The position numbers were made by a program, and so were the translations under genes. The notes under the pieces were generated by a model. The model was not told the origin of the DNA. It searched no databases and was given only the letters and a program-made list of their open reading frames with translations. Below are positions 40,489 to 50,407 of a stretch of DNA of 64,000 bases, one piece after another (the first letter of the stretch is position 1; every line of letters begins with the position of its first letter). The stretch is taken from positions 62,001 through 126,000 of the forward strand of contig NZ_MDEE01000001.1 of assembly GCF_002939865.1 (NCBI RefSeq). Reading direction: 5' to 3'. The DNA is from Xanthomonas dyei (GTDB lineage Bacteria; Pseudomonadota; Gammaproteobacteria; Xanthomonadales; Xanthomonadaceae).

Positions 40489-41487
40489 ATGAAAAGAAAA
40501 TTTGTGACGGAATATGCGCTGGGATATATGAATAGCTACTCAGCCATTGTCACAGCCCATCAGCTGATGCAAGGCGGAGATTTAAAAAAATCCCACCAAG
40601 ATGAGCTTAATAAGTGCCATATATATATCATCGCAGCCAAGCCAACCACCTATTTTAATCCTGATACTTTGAAGCTGGAAAATGATCTTCTATCTGGCGA
40701 AATTGGATATAAGGTTGATGGAAAAGAGACATGGGTAAATTTTAAGGATTTCCCTTGGAAACTTTCAGAAGGTGCCGTGACTATCAACTGCAAGTATCCC
40801 TATAGGGAGGTTTGCAGCTACAATGCAGCCGGAGAAGAGGTTCGATACATTCCTGCATATGTGGTAGCACACGAATTCACTGATCAGAATGGCTTGGGCG
40901 CCAATGACCTGAACAAGTATGAAGCTCTATATGTTGGGCAATCGATCGGACAAGGTAATCGATCGGCTCAGCAGCGGCTACTGTCCCATTCCACTCTGCA
41001 GAAAATCCTCGCGCTGACCGCTTACGACTACCCCGACAAAGACATCACGCTGTTGATGTATCAATTTGAGCATGGCAACGTTTTCAGCTCAATGGATGGG
41101 CGGGCTATAGATGCAATCAACACGGAAGAGAATGAAGACAGACTTATTAATGCCATTCATAACCCACCAAACAAGAAGCAAAAAATTGGCTTAATTGAGG
41201 CTGGCCTCATCCGATATTTCCGCCCGCGCTATAACGAGAAATTCAAGATAAAATTCCCGTCAGCTAAGCATAAAACACTCCAGTCATGTTATGACCTTGA
41301 TGTCTCAGCCCTCATTATTGAGCTCGACTCATCAGAACTTAATTACTACTTGTATTCTGAAGAAGTGCCCCCTAAAAATCATCACACTGCAAAATTTGAT
41401 CTCGTCGCGCCTCAGAGTCGCTACTCATTCTTCAATGCGACCGATTTCACACCATTGCCGGGCATCGTTAAAGCCGAGAAGAACTGA
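40489..41487 (+). CDS. GIY-YIG-like protein of unknown function
   Basis: A 332-residue soluble protein of low GC content. Residues about 140-255 resemble the GIY-YIG nuclease fold: EALYVGQSIGQG (145-156) in place of GIY-x-YIG, an arginine R163 followed by LLSHS, and the typical exit LIEAGLIRYFRPRYNEKF (235-252) with candidate catalytic Glu237 and Asn249. The N-terminal 140 residues and the C-terminal 75 are unlike anything I know. It may be a nuclease or defence/restriction component, or a catalytically altered GIY-YIG relative. It stands alone, upstream of the relaxase 3' end. Confidence 0.6.
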   Translation: MKRKFVTEYALGYMNSYSAIVTAHQLMQGGDLKKSHQDELNKCHIYIIAAKPTTYFNPDTLKLENDLLSGEIGYKVDGKETWVNFKDFPWKLSEGAVTINCKYPYREVCSYNAAGEEVRYIPAYVVAHEFTDQNGLGANDLNKYEALYVGQSIGQGNRSAQQRLLSHSTLQKILALTAYDYPDKDITLLMYQFEHGNVFSSMDGRAIDAINTEENEDRLINAIHNPPNKKQKIGLIEAGLIRYFRPRYNEKFKIKFPSAKHKTLQSCYDLDVSALIIELDSSELNYYLYSEEVPPKNHHTAKFDLVAPQSRYSFFNATDFTPLPGIVKAEKN

Positions 41488-41574
41488 TCAACACTGGCAT
41501 TACGTATCACAAAGCGAAACTCAAGATCTTCACGCCTTCCATCCCCGTATGCATTAAGACCTGCACACAAAAAA

Positions 41575-41594
41575 GAGCCCCGCATGCGGGGCTC
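41575..41594 (-). terminator. Strong terminator after the relaxase gene
   Basis: A perfect palindromic stem GAGCCCCGCA-TGCGGGGCTC. On the minus strand it is followed by a T-rich tract (TTTTTT), so it terminates leftward transcription from the relaxase, whose stop is 168 bases upstream. Confidence 0.85.
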
Positions 41595-41761
41595 CTGTGT
41601 CGCTGGCGTTGAAGCCTCAGTCTCGGCGCCGAGTGCCAAAGGCTGGCGACGTTGTTCCGATCATTTGGCGAGAACCTTTCGCGACAACACTAGTCTCGCG
41701 CTCACCGTCTCCACCTGCTATCAGTCTCTTGCGCGGTCATCGGTCAGAAGTATCTGAGCCA

Positions 41762-43405
41762 TCATAGACTTGGCTTCGGGGGACGGAATTTCAACTCCCA
41801 ATGCCCTGCCTCACCCTCGGCCTGCGGTGGCAGTGCGTCCTCTCCAGATGCCTCAGGCGTCAGCAGCTCAATCGGCTGCGGAGAGAAGTTCTTCTCCAAG
41901 GCCTCAGCCGCCTCCACCATCGCTTTTCGAGCCCGCTTGATCCGCCCCTGCTGGATCGCTTGGATGCGCGGGGAGACATGCCTCTTCGTTCGCGCCAAGC
42001 GCCGCTGTGCTCTGGCCACCACTTTCGTATCGGGATCGTATTCTTGCTCATAGAGCTTGGCTTGCGCATCTAGCACGGCCACGCGCGCCTTGTAGGGTCG
42101 CACCAACGCATGGGCATACTTGCTGATTGAGCGAGCAAGCATCTCGGTGTCTTCAAAGAAAAATGGCTTGGTGGCGTAGCTATCTGCTCGCCGGCAAACG
42201 AGTGTGGAGTGCGCCCGCTGGAACTCGGGCTCAATCTGGATACCAGGGATCTGCCGCAATACTTCGAGAGACTGCTGAGCCACCTCTCGCTGGGCTTCGA
42301 GCCAATCTTCGATCAGCTGCGCCTGCGCATTGAGCAACTCAGCGTCTTGTCGGCCCGAGGAACGAGCCAAACGCGTCACGCGACTAAGATGTCGGGTCTG
42401 ACCGCTGTAAGGCGTGTAGAGACCCGGGCGAGGCGCTGGCGCACGCGCCAAGCGCTCTTTGATCTGCCGCACCCGCTCTGCGCCTGACAATCGTGTCTGC
42501 CCAACCGCTGTGCGCCCGTCCAATCCAGAAGCCTGTGCGTTGGCCAGATCCCGAAGTGCTGCCGCATGGCTATGAGACGGTGGCACCTCGTGCACGAGAC
42601 CACCGCTTTTTTTCATATGCTCAGCGACAAACTTTGAAAGCGACAAGGCCGCAGCTTGACCGCCCCTACCTCTGACTTCTGCTGTGAACTTGGTTTTGCG
42701 CATCACCGCCACTTTGGCTTTCCCCAAGTGCTTGCCAGGCCGGCGCGTGAGTTCGCGGGCGCGTTCAAACTCTCCATTACGCGCGGCTTCGTGTGCCTGT
42801 GCTCGGAGACTGCGATGATCTACCCGAGCCGCATTGCCCGCATTCTTCAAGTGCGCATTGATGACCATTGCAATGTCTTTGCGGATTTGCCGCAGCGCTC
42901 GTGTGCCGCCGCCTTGTCGCGCATCAAACTCAGCGCAGGCGCGCTGCCCCAGTCCTCCCGGTCCGACTTGTCGCGCTGACATCAGCAAATGCACATGATG
43001 ATTGCGCTGATCACCATATTTGCTTGGTGTGTGCACAGCGACCAATACGGCGACTTTGAACCGATTGACGAGCAATTGGCCAAGCGCCAAAGCGAGCGCT
43101 CTCCGTTGGTGTGGATCGAGTTGATGCGGAAGCGACACCTCGACTTCTCGGCAAACGCGTGCGTTCTTGCGCGTCTCGGCCGCTTCGTTCGCGTTCCAAA
43201 AATACTGCGCATCAAAGCACCACTCGGGCGCTCCTTTCGGCGCAAGCATCTGATGGAAATCAACACCGCCTCGGTGGGAATAATTGTGGCCAAGCCCTGT
43301 GCTCATATCGAGCAGATCAAACCCTGCGCGGTAAGCAGCTGCTGCGACCGAAGAGTCGCCGTTGCCTCGACTGAAAGACTTCATTGTTGCGTGATAAATC
43401 GCCAT
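41762..43405 (-). CDS. mobA: MobA/MobL-type relaxase (MOBQ)
   Basis: A 547-residue conjugative relaxase. The N-terminus MAIYHATMKSFSRGNGDSSV and Tyr25 in AAAAYRAGFD align with the nicking tyrosine of RSF1010 MobA, and the metal-binding histidines appear as NHHVHLLMSAR (H136/H137/H139). The C-terminal half is basic and coiled-coil-like, without a visible primase domain. It nicks one DNA strand at oriT and leads it into the recipient. The start is fixed by AGGAG eight bases before the ATG at 43405. A typical oriT lies about 185 bases upstream, oriented as for RSF1010. Confidence 0.92.
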   Translation of the reverse strand: MAIYHATMKSFSRGNGDSSVAAAAYRAGFDLLDMSTGLGHNYSHRGGVDFHQMLAPKGAPEWCFDAQYFWNANEAAETRKNARVCREVEVSLPHQLDPHQRRALALALGQLLVNRFKVAVLVAVHTPSKYGDQRNHHVHLLMSARQVGPGGLGQRACAEFDARQGGGTRALRQIRKDIAMVINAHLKNAGNAARVDHRSLRAQAHEAARNGEFERARELTRRPGKHLGKAKVAVMRKTKFTAEVRGRGGQAAALSLSKFVAEHMKKSGGLVHEVPPSHSHAAALRDLANAQASGLDGRTAVGQTRLSGAERVRQIKERLARAPAPRPGLYTPYSGQTRHLSRVTRLARSSGRQDAELLNAQAQLIEDWLEAQREVAQQSLEVLRQIPGIQIEPEFQRAHSTLVCRRADSYATKPFFFEDTEMLARSISKYAHALVRPYKARVAVLDAQAKLYEQEYDPDTKVVARAQRRLARTKRHVSPRIQAIQQGRIKRARKAMVEAAEALEKNFSPQPIELLTPEASGEDALPPQAEGEAGHWELKFRPPKPSL

Positions 43406-43519
43406 TTGTGAAACTCCTGTTTGTTTGTGGAGCACACAAAAAAGCGACAGAACATTCCCTGTCGAGAGTTAAGCGAACTCGACAACAGAGAGACCTTGAT
43501 CACAAGCTTTTGAAGAGGC

Positions 43520-43621
43520 TGTGTTGCCTAGCGGAGCATAGGCAACGAGGTGGCGAAAGCCACCGCACCGACGCGCAGCGTTGGCGCACGGTTTCTGCAA
43601 AGCAGAAACCATAAGTGCGCT
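43520..43621 (+). other. Origin of transfer (oriT), RSF1010-like
   Basis: Key element: inverted repeat GGTTTCTGC (43590-43598), loop AAA, GCAGAAACC (43602-43610), directly followed by ATAAGTGCGC (43611-43620). RSF1010/R1162 oriT has the same arrangement: an inverted repeat (GTTTCTC...GAGAAAC), then TAAGTGCGC with the nick. Three more stems precede it: GTTGCCTA...TAGGCAAC (about 43522-43545), GGTGGCGAAAGCCACC (43547-43564) and GCGCAGCG...region. The nick is expected between G and C in TGCG/C by analogy. The relaxase gene is divergent. Confidence 0.78.
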
Positions 43622-43629
43622 CTTGCTGT

Positions 43630-43837
43630 TGAACATTTTTTATTTTTTATACCGGCAATCATAGCGAAACCAGCCATTCAGGTATAAAATATAATTATAG
43701 CAAAATATAAACCCAAGCTGTACGTAAACAGTATTCTGACTCAGCTTGGCTCAAGCCTTATCCATGCAAACCCCGCCCTCTAATACATGCCGGCAAGAAT
43801 ATTTTTTAGCATCTTTGAACGAATTTACTTCAAAGCA
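43630..43837. other. AT-rich spacer, no gene seen
   Basis: About 200 bases of AT-rich sequence (runs such as TTTTTTATTTTTTATACC near 43636) between oriT and the downstream terminator. It could hold the promoter of the relaxase or plasmid-like regulatory sites but shows no clear element. Confidence 0.4.
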
Positions 43838-43873
43838 CAAAAAAGGGCTTCGAATGCTTCAAAGCCCTTTTTG
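43838..43873. terminator. Terminator after the small Rhs-linked gene
   Basis: AAAAAGGGCTT (43840-43850), a loop, and AAGCCCTTTTT (43862-43872): a stem flanked by A and T runs, able to terminate in both directions. It closes the minus-strand Rhs operon just after the stop of the small membrane protein gene (43880). Confidence 0.8.
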
Positions 43874-43879
43874 ATAATG

Positions 43880-44086
43880 CTACTTTGCTAGGAGCGCCCG
43901 CCTTTTTCTCAAGCGCTTTATGAAATAAAAACAGAGCGCGGCACAAATAAGAAAGAAAGGGATTATCATGTAATCGGCAGATTCAAGCTTTTGCCCCATG
44001 TAAATCTTACTTGAAAAATAGAACAAAAATCTTACGGCAGAAAGCCCGAATACAAAGATCCAAAATTTAAGCCAGAATAATGACAT
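43880..44086 (-). CDS. Small membrane protein after rhs, candidate immunity protein
   Basis: A 68-residue protein with two membrane segments (about 4-24, LFWLKFWIFVFGLSAVRFLF, and about 37-58, ADYMIIPFFLICAALCFYFI) and a basic end (RLRKRRALLAK). It begins four bases after the stop of the Rhs protein, with GTGGA as a weak ribosome-binding site; GTG starts at 44098/44101 would add a few residues. In Rhs toxin systems the gene right after rhs normally encodes the immunity protein; a membrane immunity fits a pore-forming-type tip. No family is recognised. Confidence 0.6.
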   Translation of the reverse strand: MSLFWLKFWIFVFGLSAVRFLFYFSSKIYMGQKLESADYMIIPFFLICAALCFYFIKRLRKRRALLAK

Positions 44087-44090
44087 TTTA

Positions 44091-46307
44091 TCATCCACCA
44101 CAATTACAAGGAGTTGAACCTACTGCATCTTTAGCACCCTTGATAATATCCATTACATCCTTGTCAGTAGCCAGCCCTCTCCACCCAGAAACTACTCCGC
44201 CAAGTGCGCCCTTGAATGTTAACCCTTTGGATACCAATTCGCCAGCCTTTGCGCCGACGCCTCCGAGTAATGCTCCACCAACCACCTTCATCAGAGGATC
44301 GCGTTCTTCGCCATCTACTGCGGTTCGCATCGTTGCAACCCCGTCATAAAGGGTTGCAATTCCAAGCATTCCAGCGAGCCCACCGCCAAGAACCAACCTT
44401 TCGTCCTCAATCGCCACACCGGCAGCTACCAACGGTGCCGCAGAAGCGATTTCATTCATCCCCATATATATGTCTGCACCACCTACTACCAAACCCAGGA
44501 AATCAATACAGGCTTTGAGGCCAAGTGGATCAATTGCAGAGATTGGGTTTCCACCAACATAGGCATATGAATTCAAACCACCAGATAGGCCAATTGGATC
44601 ACTTTGCAGGTAACGCCCAACGCCTGGGTCATAGTCGCGGAAGCCATTATACCAAAGCCCTGTTTCCTTATCGAAATACTGACCTGGAAAACCGACATTG
44701 AAACCGCCGATGCTATCTTGCTGTACGGTCCGTCCGTAGGCGTAGTTATACGCTCTCCACACAACGTCACCAGCATCATTGGTTAGCGCCTCAGGCCTGC
44801 CTAAATGATCATTATGAACGGCATAAACGCCATTTCGCCGAACAATTCCGATCAATTCATCACCCAACCAGACATAGTCAGCAATTGCCCCACTAGGCTC
44901 TTGTTCGGACAACAGTTGATTTTGTCCCGCATAGGTAAAGACGCTAGTGCTCGCGCCATTTGCATCCTGCTTACCAATACGCTGACCCAACGCATTCATT
45001 TCATATTCCGTGCGCTGACCATTTACAGTTGCGCTAGCCATGCGATTGAACGGACTATATTCGTAAGTGCGGCTATCACCAGCAGCAAACTCTGACACCC
45101 GATTACCAACGGCGTCATATCCATACTGACGGCTTTCGTCACCGGATTTCGTGCTAGCGTAGCCCAGTAGGCGGTTGTTATTGGCATCAATGTCATACGA
45201 TCGAACGGAGCGGCTGTCATCATAAGAAATCCAGTTCCCATTGCTGTCGTATTTCAATGTGTGTTGCAGCCCTCCTCGTTGAAGCTCTCCAAATCGACCC
45301 AATGTGTCATAGCCAATGGTTTGATTTAGGTTGGAATTTACGCCATCAGCGATAGAGCTAATTTCATCGACGCTGTTGTAACCGTAGGTCAGTTGCTGAG
45401 TAACGCGGTCTCCCGCCTTGACGGCAATACTCGTCAAACGCATATCGGAATCGTAGCCCAATTCTCGCACCACGCCATTTCCTGACGTTCTACGCCGGGG
45501 CACGTCACTCCAAGCTAGATAACTTGCCGAGTCGACGAGCCTAGTCACTTGACCACCTACATTGACACTTACCGCCGATGGTTTGCCATCGGTGTAACCG
45601 TAACCAGCTGTAACGCCACTTGGATAAGTGATACTGCTTAACCGCGCAATTCCATCATAGGCATAACGAGTCCGCATCTCGCTGACTGTTCTTCCCATTG
45701 CAACCGTATCGATCCGCTCTGCAACTTGCCCTTGCAGCGTATAGCTCATCCCAAGAGTCGTGGTTGGAGTCACTGCACTACACAGCAGACCTATCCCGCC
45801 AGCGCAAGAATCATATCCAAACGTGTGCTGTTGGCTTCCCGCAGCAATCTGAACCACACGACCAAGGCCGTCATAGGCGTAGTTGGTCACCACGCCGTCA
45901 GCTCGGGTCATGCTGGTGCGCTGACCGGCTCCGTCGTATCCAAACACCGTCTGCCCTGTATCGGGACTTACTTGACGACGAAGGCCCCCAAAACCGTCAT
46001 AGTCGTAAGTGGTTGCTTTTCCGCGTGGATCAACAACCTTGGATAAGCGATCACCTTGGTCGTAGGAAAAATTTGTCGTATTTCCCGATGCATCGGTGGC
46101 GGTGATCAAACGACCACGTGCGTCGTATCGCATCGTCGAACGCCGACCTAAGGCATCGGTCGATGCCGTCCGACGTCCTTCGGCGTCATATTCATGCTTA
46201 TAGACCTGTCCATTATTCCCACGCTCAACAATGACACGTCCGAGTTCATCGTATTCAGTAGTGCTGCTGAAAACCAATGCAGCACCCATCAACATCCCTG
46301 TGATCAC
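44091..46307 (-). CDS. Rhs/YD-repeat protein, C-terminal half with variable tip
   Basis: A 738-residue protein. It has many YD repeats (for example [46 protein letters not shown]), ending in the conserved Rhs core [58 protein letters not shown]. The roughly 139 residues after DPLGL are the variable tip: glycine/alanine-rich and hydrophobic, ending CNCGG. The start is GTG at 46307, overlapping the preceding stop by GTGA, with ATG options at 46295 and 46289. It forms the second half of a split Rhs with the upstream gene. Confidence 0.85.
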   Translation of the reverse strand: MITGMLMGAALVFSSTTEYDELGRVIVERGNNGQVYKHEYDAEGRRTASTDALGRRSTMRYDARGRLITATDASGNTTNFSYDQGDRLSKVVDPRGKATTYDYDGFGGLRRQVSPDTGQTVFGYDGAGQRTSMTRADGVVTNYAYDGLGRVVQIAAGSQQHTFGYDSCAGGIGLLCSAVTPTTTLGMSYTLQGQVAERIDTVAMGRTVSEMRTRYAYDGIARLSSITYPSGVTAGYGYTDGKPSAVSVNVGGQVTRLVDSASYLAWSDVPRRRTSGNGVVRELGYDSDMRLTSIAVKAGDRVTQQLTYGYNSVDEISSIADGVNSNLNQTIGYDTLGRFGELQRGGLQHTLKYDSNGNWISYDDSRSVRSYDIDANNNRLLGYASTKSGDESRQYGYDAVGNRVSEFAAGDSRTYEYSPFNRMASATVNGQRTEYEMNALGQRIGKQDANGASTSVFTYAGQNQLLSEQEPSGAIADYVWLGDELIGIVRRNGVYAVHNDHLGRPEALTNDAGDVVWRAYNYAYGRTVQQDSIGGFNVGFPGQYFDKETGLWYNGFRDYDPGVGRYLQSDPIGLSGGLNSYAYVGGNPISAIDPLGLKACIDFLGLVVGGADIYMGMNEIASAAPLVAAGVAIEDERLVLGGGLAGMLGIATLYDGVATMRTAVDGEERDPLMKVVGGALLGGVGAKAGELVSKGLTFKGALGGVVSGWRGLATDKDVMDIIKGAKDAVGSTPCNCGG

Positions 46308-49300
46308 TTAGCATCTCCTTGAATCTGAACTTTATCGCCAATCGACATTGGCTGAGTGCAACGGATGCCTGTGCAACCACCTGCGCCATCAACCGAAATA
46401 ATCCCTGAAGCTAGTGCACCAAACGGTGCTCCATCTACAAGCATCTGAGATACCACGTGGTAGCGCGTCGTCGTCACCGGACGAGGTGCCGTGTAGCTCC
46501 ACGAGAATGACACCCGATCCCCCGGATAGATTGGCCTTGGCAAGCCGTGAGTCTGATTTAGACTGTTGGTGGCAGATCCTCTTGCCATGTAAATGTTTCC
46601 AACGCCAGCAGCTCCCCAGACTACGTTTCCGGTGTTCTGGAAGGTCGCCGATATTGTGCGGGTCTCACCTGGGGCGTAAGGACCGACATTGTTCCAGCCA
46701 ACAAAGGCAGAGCTCCGGTCCATGCGAGGCAGCGCGTGCGTTCCCGAGTTGGGAAGCATGTAGTCAGAAAGAGCGCCTCCCGGCGTCAAAGCCACCGCAT
46801 AGATACGGCGGTCTCCCAGCGAATTCCGGAGATTGAAGTCCAGTGGGAAGCGGAAGGTGCGCCCTTGAGTTGCGGTATCACACTGGGCTGCTGCGCCAGC
46901 ATCTTCCGCCTGGTTGGCCCACACGGTAGCGAAATGTGTGCCGGCGCCTGGCCCACCGCCAGCATAGAGTAAGACCGCAACATGGTCGCTCACGCCTAAT
47001 CCGCACGCCCATCCCTTTACCGAGTAATTCCAGTTGCTATCGTATTCGACAGCCTGGATATCGCCCCGCATGCCAGTTGCGGGAATGGCAAAAGCACCAG
47101 ACCCGGCAATCGTCGAGTGCTCTCTACCCACAGGTGAAATACCGTGGATGAAGATGCTTTTGCCACCATGATTTTTTCTAACGTCAGCGGGAAGCGGGAT
47201 ATGAAAGCGATAGGCACTTCCTGCGGCTTGGCACTGTTGGGACAGGGACGCATCGCTCCCTTGATTAGCAGTCGCCGCCAGCAAGAAGGATCCCGCACCA
47301 GCTGATCCGCCGACATACATATGCACATCAATAGATGCTGCTGTGCCAGTCGAACATGCCCAACCGTCTACATACCAGTTGTAGGCGCCATCGCGATAAA
47401 CCTGATCGATATTGCCAACGACCTTCGGCACCTCGGGAATGAAGTGCTGGCCCGAGCCATTAAGCAAAGAGTGTTCTAAGCCCGCAGGGGATATGCCATG
47501 CACATACAGAGGCTTGCCCCCATGCGCGTTTCGAACGTCAGCAGGAAGCGCAATATTAAATCGATACGCCGATCCGTTTGTCTGGCACTGCTGTGCAATA
47601 GCAGGCTCGCTTGCCACGTTTGCCGTGGCACCTGGCAGAGCGGTGCCAGACCCTGCCGAGCCGCCGACATAGGGATGCACATCTATCGATCCGGCGTATC
47701 CAGTTGAGCATGCCCAGCCCGCGACATACCAATTCCAGGCTGCGTCGTGCCAGAAGCCATCGATGCTTCCGGTCACATGCGTTGAGCCAGTATAAGCAGT
47801 GTCGAGCACTTCGGTCTTCGTGACCAACGACGCATTGTTGTATTCAAAACGCTTGCGCTCATACATCCCATCAGACTTGGGTTTGTAAACTTCTTTGACG
47901 CGGCGAGCCGCATCGTAGAGAAATGTCTGTGAGACTCCATCTGCGGTGCGCACCGTTGCAATATTCCCCGCACTATCATAGGAAGTGGTTGTAGCCACCC
48001 ATGCCCCGTTGATTGAGGTGCGGCGTTCAACCTCGCGTCCGCGCCCGTCATAGCGATACTCCATGACATCACCGTTTGGACCTGTCACGCGGCCAGGTTG
48101 TCCAAGAGCGTTGTGCGCAGAGTAGGTGGTCGCTTGGCCGATGCCATTTGCAACACTTGTCAGATCGCCTACTGAAGAGAAAGACTGAATGACGCTGTCT
48201 TGAGATCCCGGTAGCGGGCCGTCTACCTTCATGGTGGCCAATAGGCCATTGCTATGTTTGGTGTAGCTATACGTAGTGGCCTTCGTGCGGCCCTGTCCGT
48301 AGCCCGTCAAATCAACAAGCGTATGCTTCGAGACACGGCCGTCTGTGTCATATTCAACGCGCGTCTCGTGATCTCCTGCAATGGTTTCACGCACCATCCG
48401 ATTGGCCTGATCCCATGCGTAGGTCAGCGTGCGTTCGGCACTAGTGCCCTTTGCTTCAACCTTCTTCAGTAGATGGCCTTGGGCGTCGTAATCGAAGTCG
48501 GTTAGGTTGTCAGCAAAGTCGCTAGCGATGTCCTCATATCCATTCGCATCGTAGGTCTTCGCCTTGTAGCTTGCGGGGCAATGAGGACTCGCAGCCCCTG
48601 TAACCTCGGTTTGTCGCCCGTCTTCATAGGTGTAGGTTGTCTGCCGACCCAGCGGGCTGGTCTCGGTTACCAACATCTTTTTCGGAATGGTGCTGCCTGT
48701 CGCCGCCGCCGTTGCCATAGGGCTACCAGCATTAGTGGACATGCTTTGCGCGGACAGTCGAACGGCACCACCCCCTACCGAAGATGGGCGGACGCAAATT
48801 TCTCCACTACCAGGACGCGGGGTGCTACATGATCCACCGGTCTCTCCGCCCGTAAACCCACCAGGTGGAAGTGGAGCAGGAGGTAACGTGATCGCTTGTG
48901 TCGCCGGAACAGAGTAGCTAAACGAAAAGCGCTCAACGCCTCCGGCATGTTCAGTTGACGTCGCCCGACCCTGAGCATCATAGGCAAAGGTCGAGTAGCG
49001 TTGACCATTGAATGACTTGCCCGTCAGCGCACCAACAAATCGGGCATCTTCATAATGATAGCTGATGACCGTTTCTGGGGCTCCTGGAAGGGTCGCCGAC
49101 GCAAGCCGGCCTTTGCTCAACCCCAATCCGAAGACGTTCTGCTGGTAGCCATAGCGGTAGACATTTCCAGCAGGATCGGTTGCTTGGGTGACAACGCCAT
49201 CCGCCCAGGCAAACTTGATGCTGCGCCCGGAAGTGTGTGTGACTTCTTGCAGATATGCGCCGTCGTAACGGAAGCTCCATGCAACTCCTTGTTCATTGCG

Positions 49301-50035
49301 CCGCTCAGTGATGTAGCCACGCTTGTCATACTTTTCGGTGCCTCGTGTCTCGTTGTAAAGAACGAACGAGCCGTCAGCTTGTTTGACTACAAAAGCGACC
49401 GGCGAGGCTTTTTCTTCAAGGTAGTGACCGCTGCCCGCGTCTAACAAGAACTTGATACGGCGCCCATCGGGTCGCTGTGCCCAGATGGTATTACCAGCTG
49501 GCACAAGGGTGTAGTCGAAGTTGCTGAGCCAATACGTGCCAAAAAGTCCACGCGCGGTCCAAAACGCATTGTAGGTGCGCTCTAAATAAAGACCCATCTC
49601 TCCATTAGCGGCGAAGTCCAACTCAGGCTCAACCTTGTTGCCCGTCGAGATGACCACAGGATTGCCACTTTTTTCGCCACTACAATCTGCGCTGTCACGC
49701 TTGTCGTTCGTTGGCTGCTCTTTCGCACCAGGAGATGTGGAAAATCCACCACCACTACCACCACCGCCACCACCGTCTGGCCCTCTTACATGACCACCCG
49801 AGCGACTGAAATCCTCTTGGAACCAACAGATTGGCGTGAACACTCTTCGACCTGCTCCAATCGATGTATAGCCACCCCCGCATACGTAGTGACCAAAGCC
49901 AAAGACATCTTGGGCTGCCATCAATAGAGCAAAAGCGCCCAGGCCAAGCATCGGGCGACGAATATTTTTATTGCCTAATAAAAACGGAGCTGCCTTATCG
50001 ACGGCCTCCTGCCTTACTACACTTGAATCGTCCAT
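46304..50035 (-). CDS. Rhs/YD-repeat protein, N-terminal half with triplicated adhesion-like domain
   Basis: A 1243-residue protein. A hydrophobic segment (about 25-45) is followed by a glycine-rich stretch ([10 protein letters not shown]), then a DUF6531-like region (residues about 140-230) and YD repeats (about 230-760). After that come three tandem about 115-residue units (WACST...IDVHxYVGG...ADVRNxxGGK...VHGISPxGxEHS), encoded at about 47420-47775, 47075-47420 and 46725-47070, and an Ig-like end domain ([20 protein letters not shown]). The start at 50035 has AAGGA five bases upstream. It overlaps the next gene by GTGA. Confidence 0.85.
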   Translation of the reverse strand: MDDSSVVRQEAVDKAAPFLLGNKNIRRPMLGLGAFALLMAAQDVFGFGHYVCGGGYTSIGAGRRVFTPICWFQEDFSRSGGHVRGPDGGGGGGSGGGFSTSPGAKEQPTNDKRDSADCSGEKSGNPVVISTGNKVEPELDFAANGEMGLYLERTYNAFWTARGLFGTYWLSNFDYTLVPAGNTIWAQRPDGRRIKFLLDAGSGHYLEEKASPVAFVVKQADGSFVLYNETRGTEKYDKRGYITERRNEQGVAWSFRYDGAYLQEVTHTSGRSIKFAWADGVVTQATDPAGNVYRYGYQQNVFGLGLSKGRLASATLPGAPETVISYHYEDARFVGALTGKSFNGQRYSTFAYDAQGRATSTEHAGGVERFSFSYSVPATQAITLPPAPLPPGGFTGGETGGSCSTPRPGSGEICVRPSSVGGGAVRLSAQSMSTNAGSPMATAAATGSTIPKKMLVTETSPLGRQTTYTYEDGRQTEVTGAASPHCPASYKAKTYDANGYEDIASDFADNLTDFDYDAQGHLLKKVEAKGTSAERTLTYAWDQANRMVRETIAGDHETRVEYDTDGRVSKHTLVDLTGYGQGRTKATTYSYTKHSNGLLATMKVDGPLPGSQDSVIQSFSSVGDLTSVANGIGQATTYSAHNALGQPGRVTGPNGDVMEYRYDGRGREVERRTSINGAWVATTTSYDSAGNIATVRTADGVSQTFLYDAARRVKEVYKPKSDGMYERKRFEYNNASLVTKTEVLDTAYTGSTHVTGSIDGFWHDAAWNWYVAGWACSTGYAGSIDVHPYVGGSAGSGTALPGATANVASEPAIAQQCQTNGSAYRFNIALPADVRNAHGGKPLYVHGISPAGLEHSLLNGSGQHFIPEVPKVVGNIDQVYRDGAYNWYVDGWACSTGTAASIDVHMYVGGSAGAGSFLLAATANQGSDASLSQQCQAAGSAYRFHIPLPADVRKNHGGKSIFIHGISPVGREHSTIAGSGAFAIPATGMRGDIQAVEYDSNWNYSVKGWACGLGVSDHVAVLLYAGGGPGAGTHFATVWANQAEDAGAAAQCDTATQGRTFRFPLDFNLRNSLGDRRIYAVALTPGGALSDYMLPNSGTHALPRMDRSSAFVGWNNVGPYAPGETRTISATFQNTGNVVWGAAGVGNIYMARGSATNSLNQTHGLPRPIYPGDRVSFSWSYTAPRPVTTTRYHVVSQMLVDGAPFGALASGIISVDGAGGCTGIRCTQPMSIGDKVQIQGDAK

Positions 50036-50407
50036 ATGTCCTTCGATTTTTGGAAGCTGTGCTAACGACTTCAGACATGCTCGCCGAGCCACAGCGTTCG
50101 AAACGCAACGCAGCAGAGAAAGCGAGCCTTAAACCTATCAGTATTGTTGTGTCCGCCATCCCCGGCGGCACTGATCCTGCAAGGGGCCGGATCGTAGCGG
50201 AGGACATGCGTGGTGTGCAAGTTCTGATATGCCTTTTCAAAAAGCTTGCAGAGGATGGCCCACGGCGCACAGCAGATGCACCTGCACCGCCAAATGGTGC
50301 TGTTTTCCATGGGGCAGCCTATTATTTCGCTCCGAAGCACGCCCTCAACTTTCAGGAGGAACTGCAAGACTCAGCTCTCTAAGACACGAGCAACAATGAG
50401 GTGAAAT
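50036..50407. other. Spacer between the Rhs and effector operons, no gene called
   Basis: About 370 bases between the Rhs start and the effector stop, both on the minus strand. Short open frames cross it on both strands without ribosome-binding sites or recognisable products. Presumably it holds the Rhs promoter; I see no strong -35/-10 pair. Confidence 0.4.

Noticed and set aside
50071-50367. 98-codon minus-strand frame between the Rhs and effector genes
   Set aside because: No ribosome-binding site and no recognisable features; only slightly longer than expected by chance.
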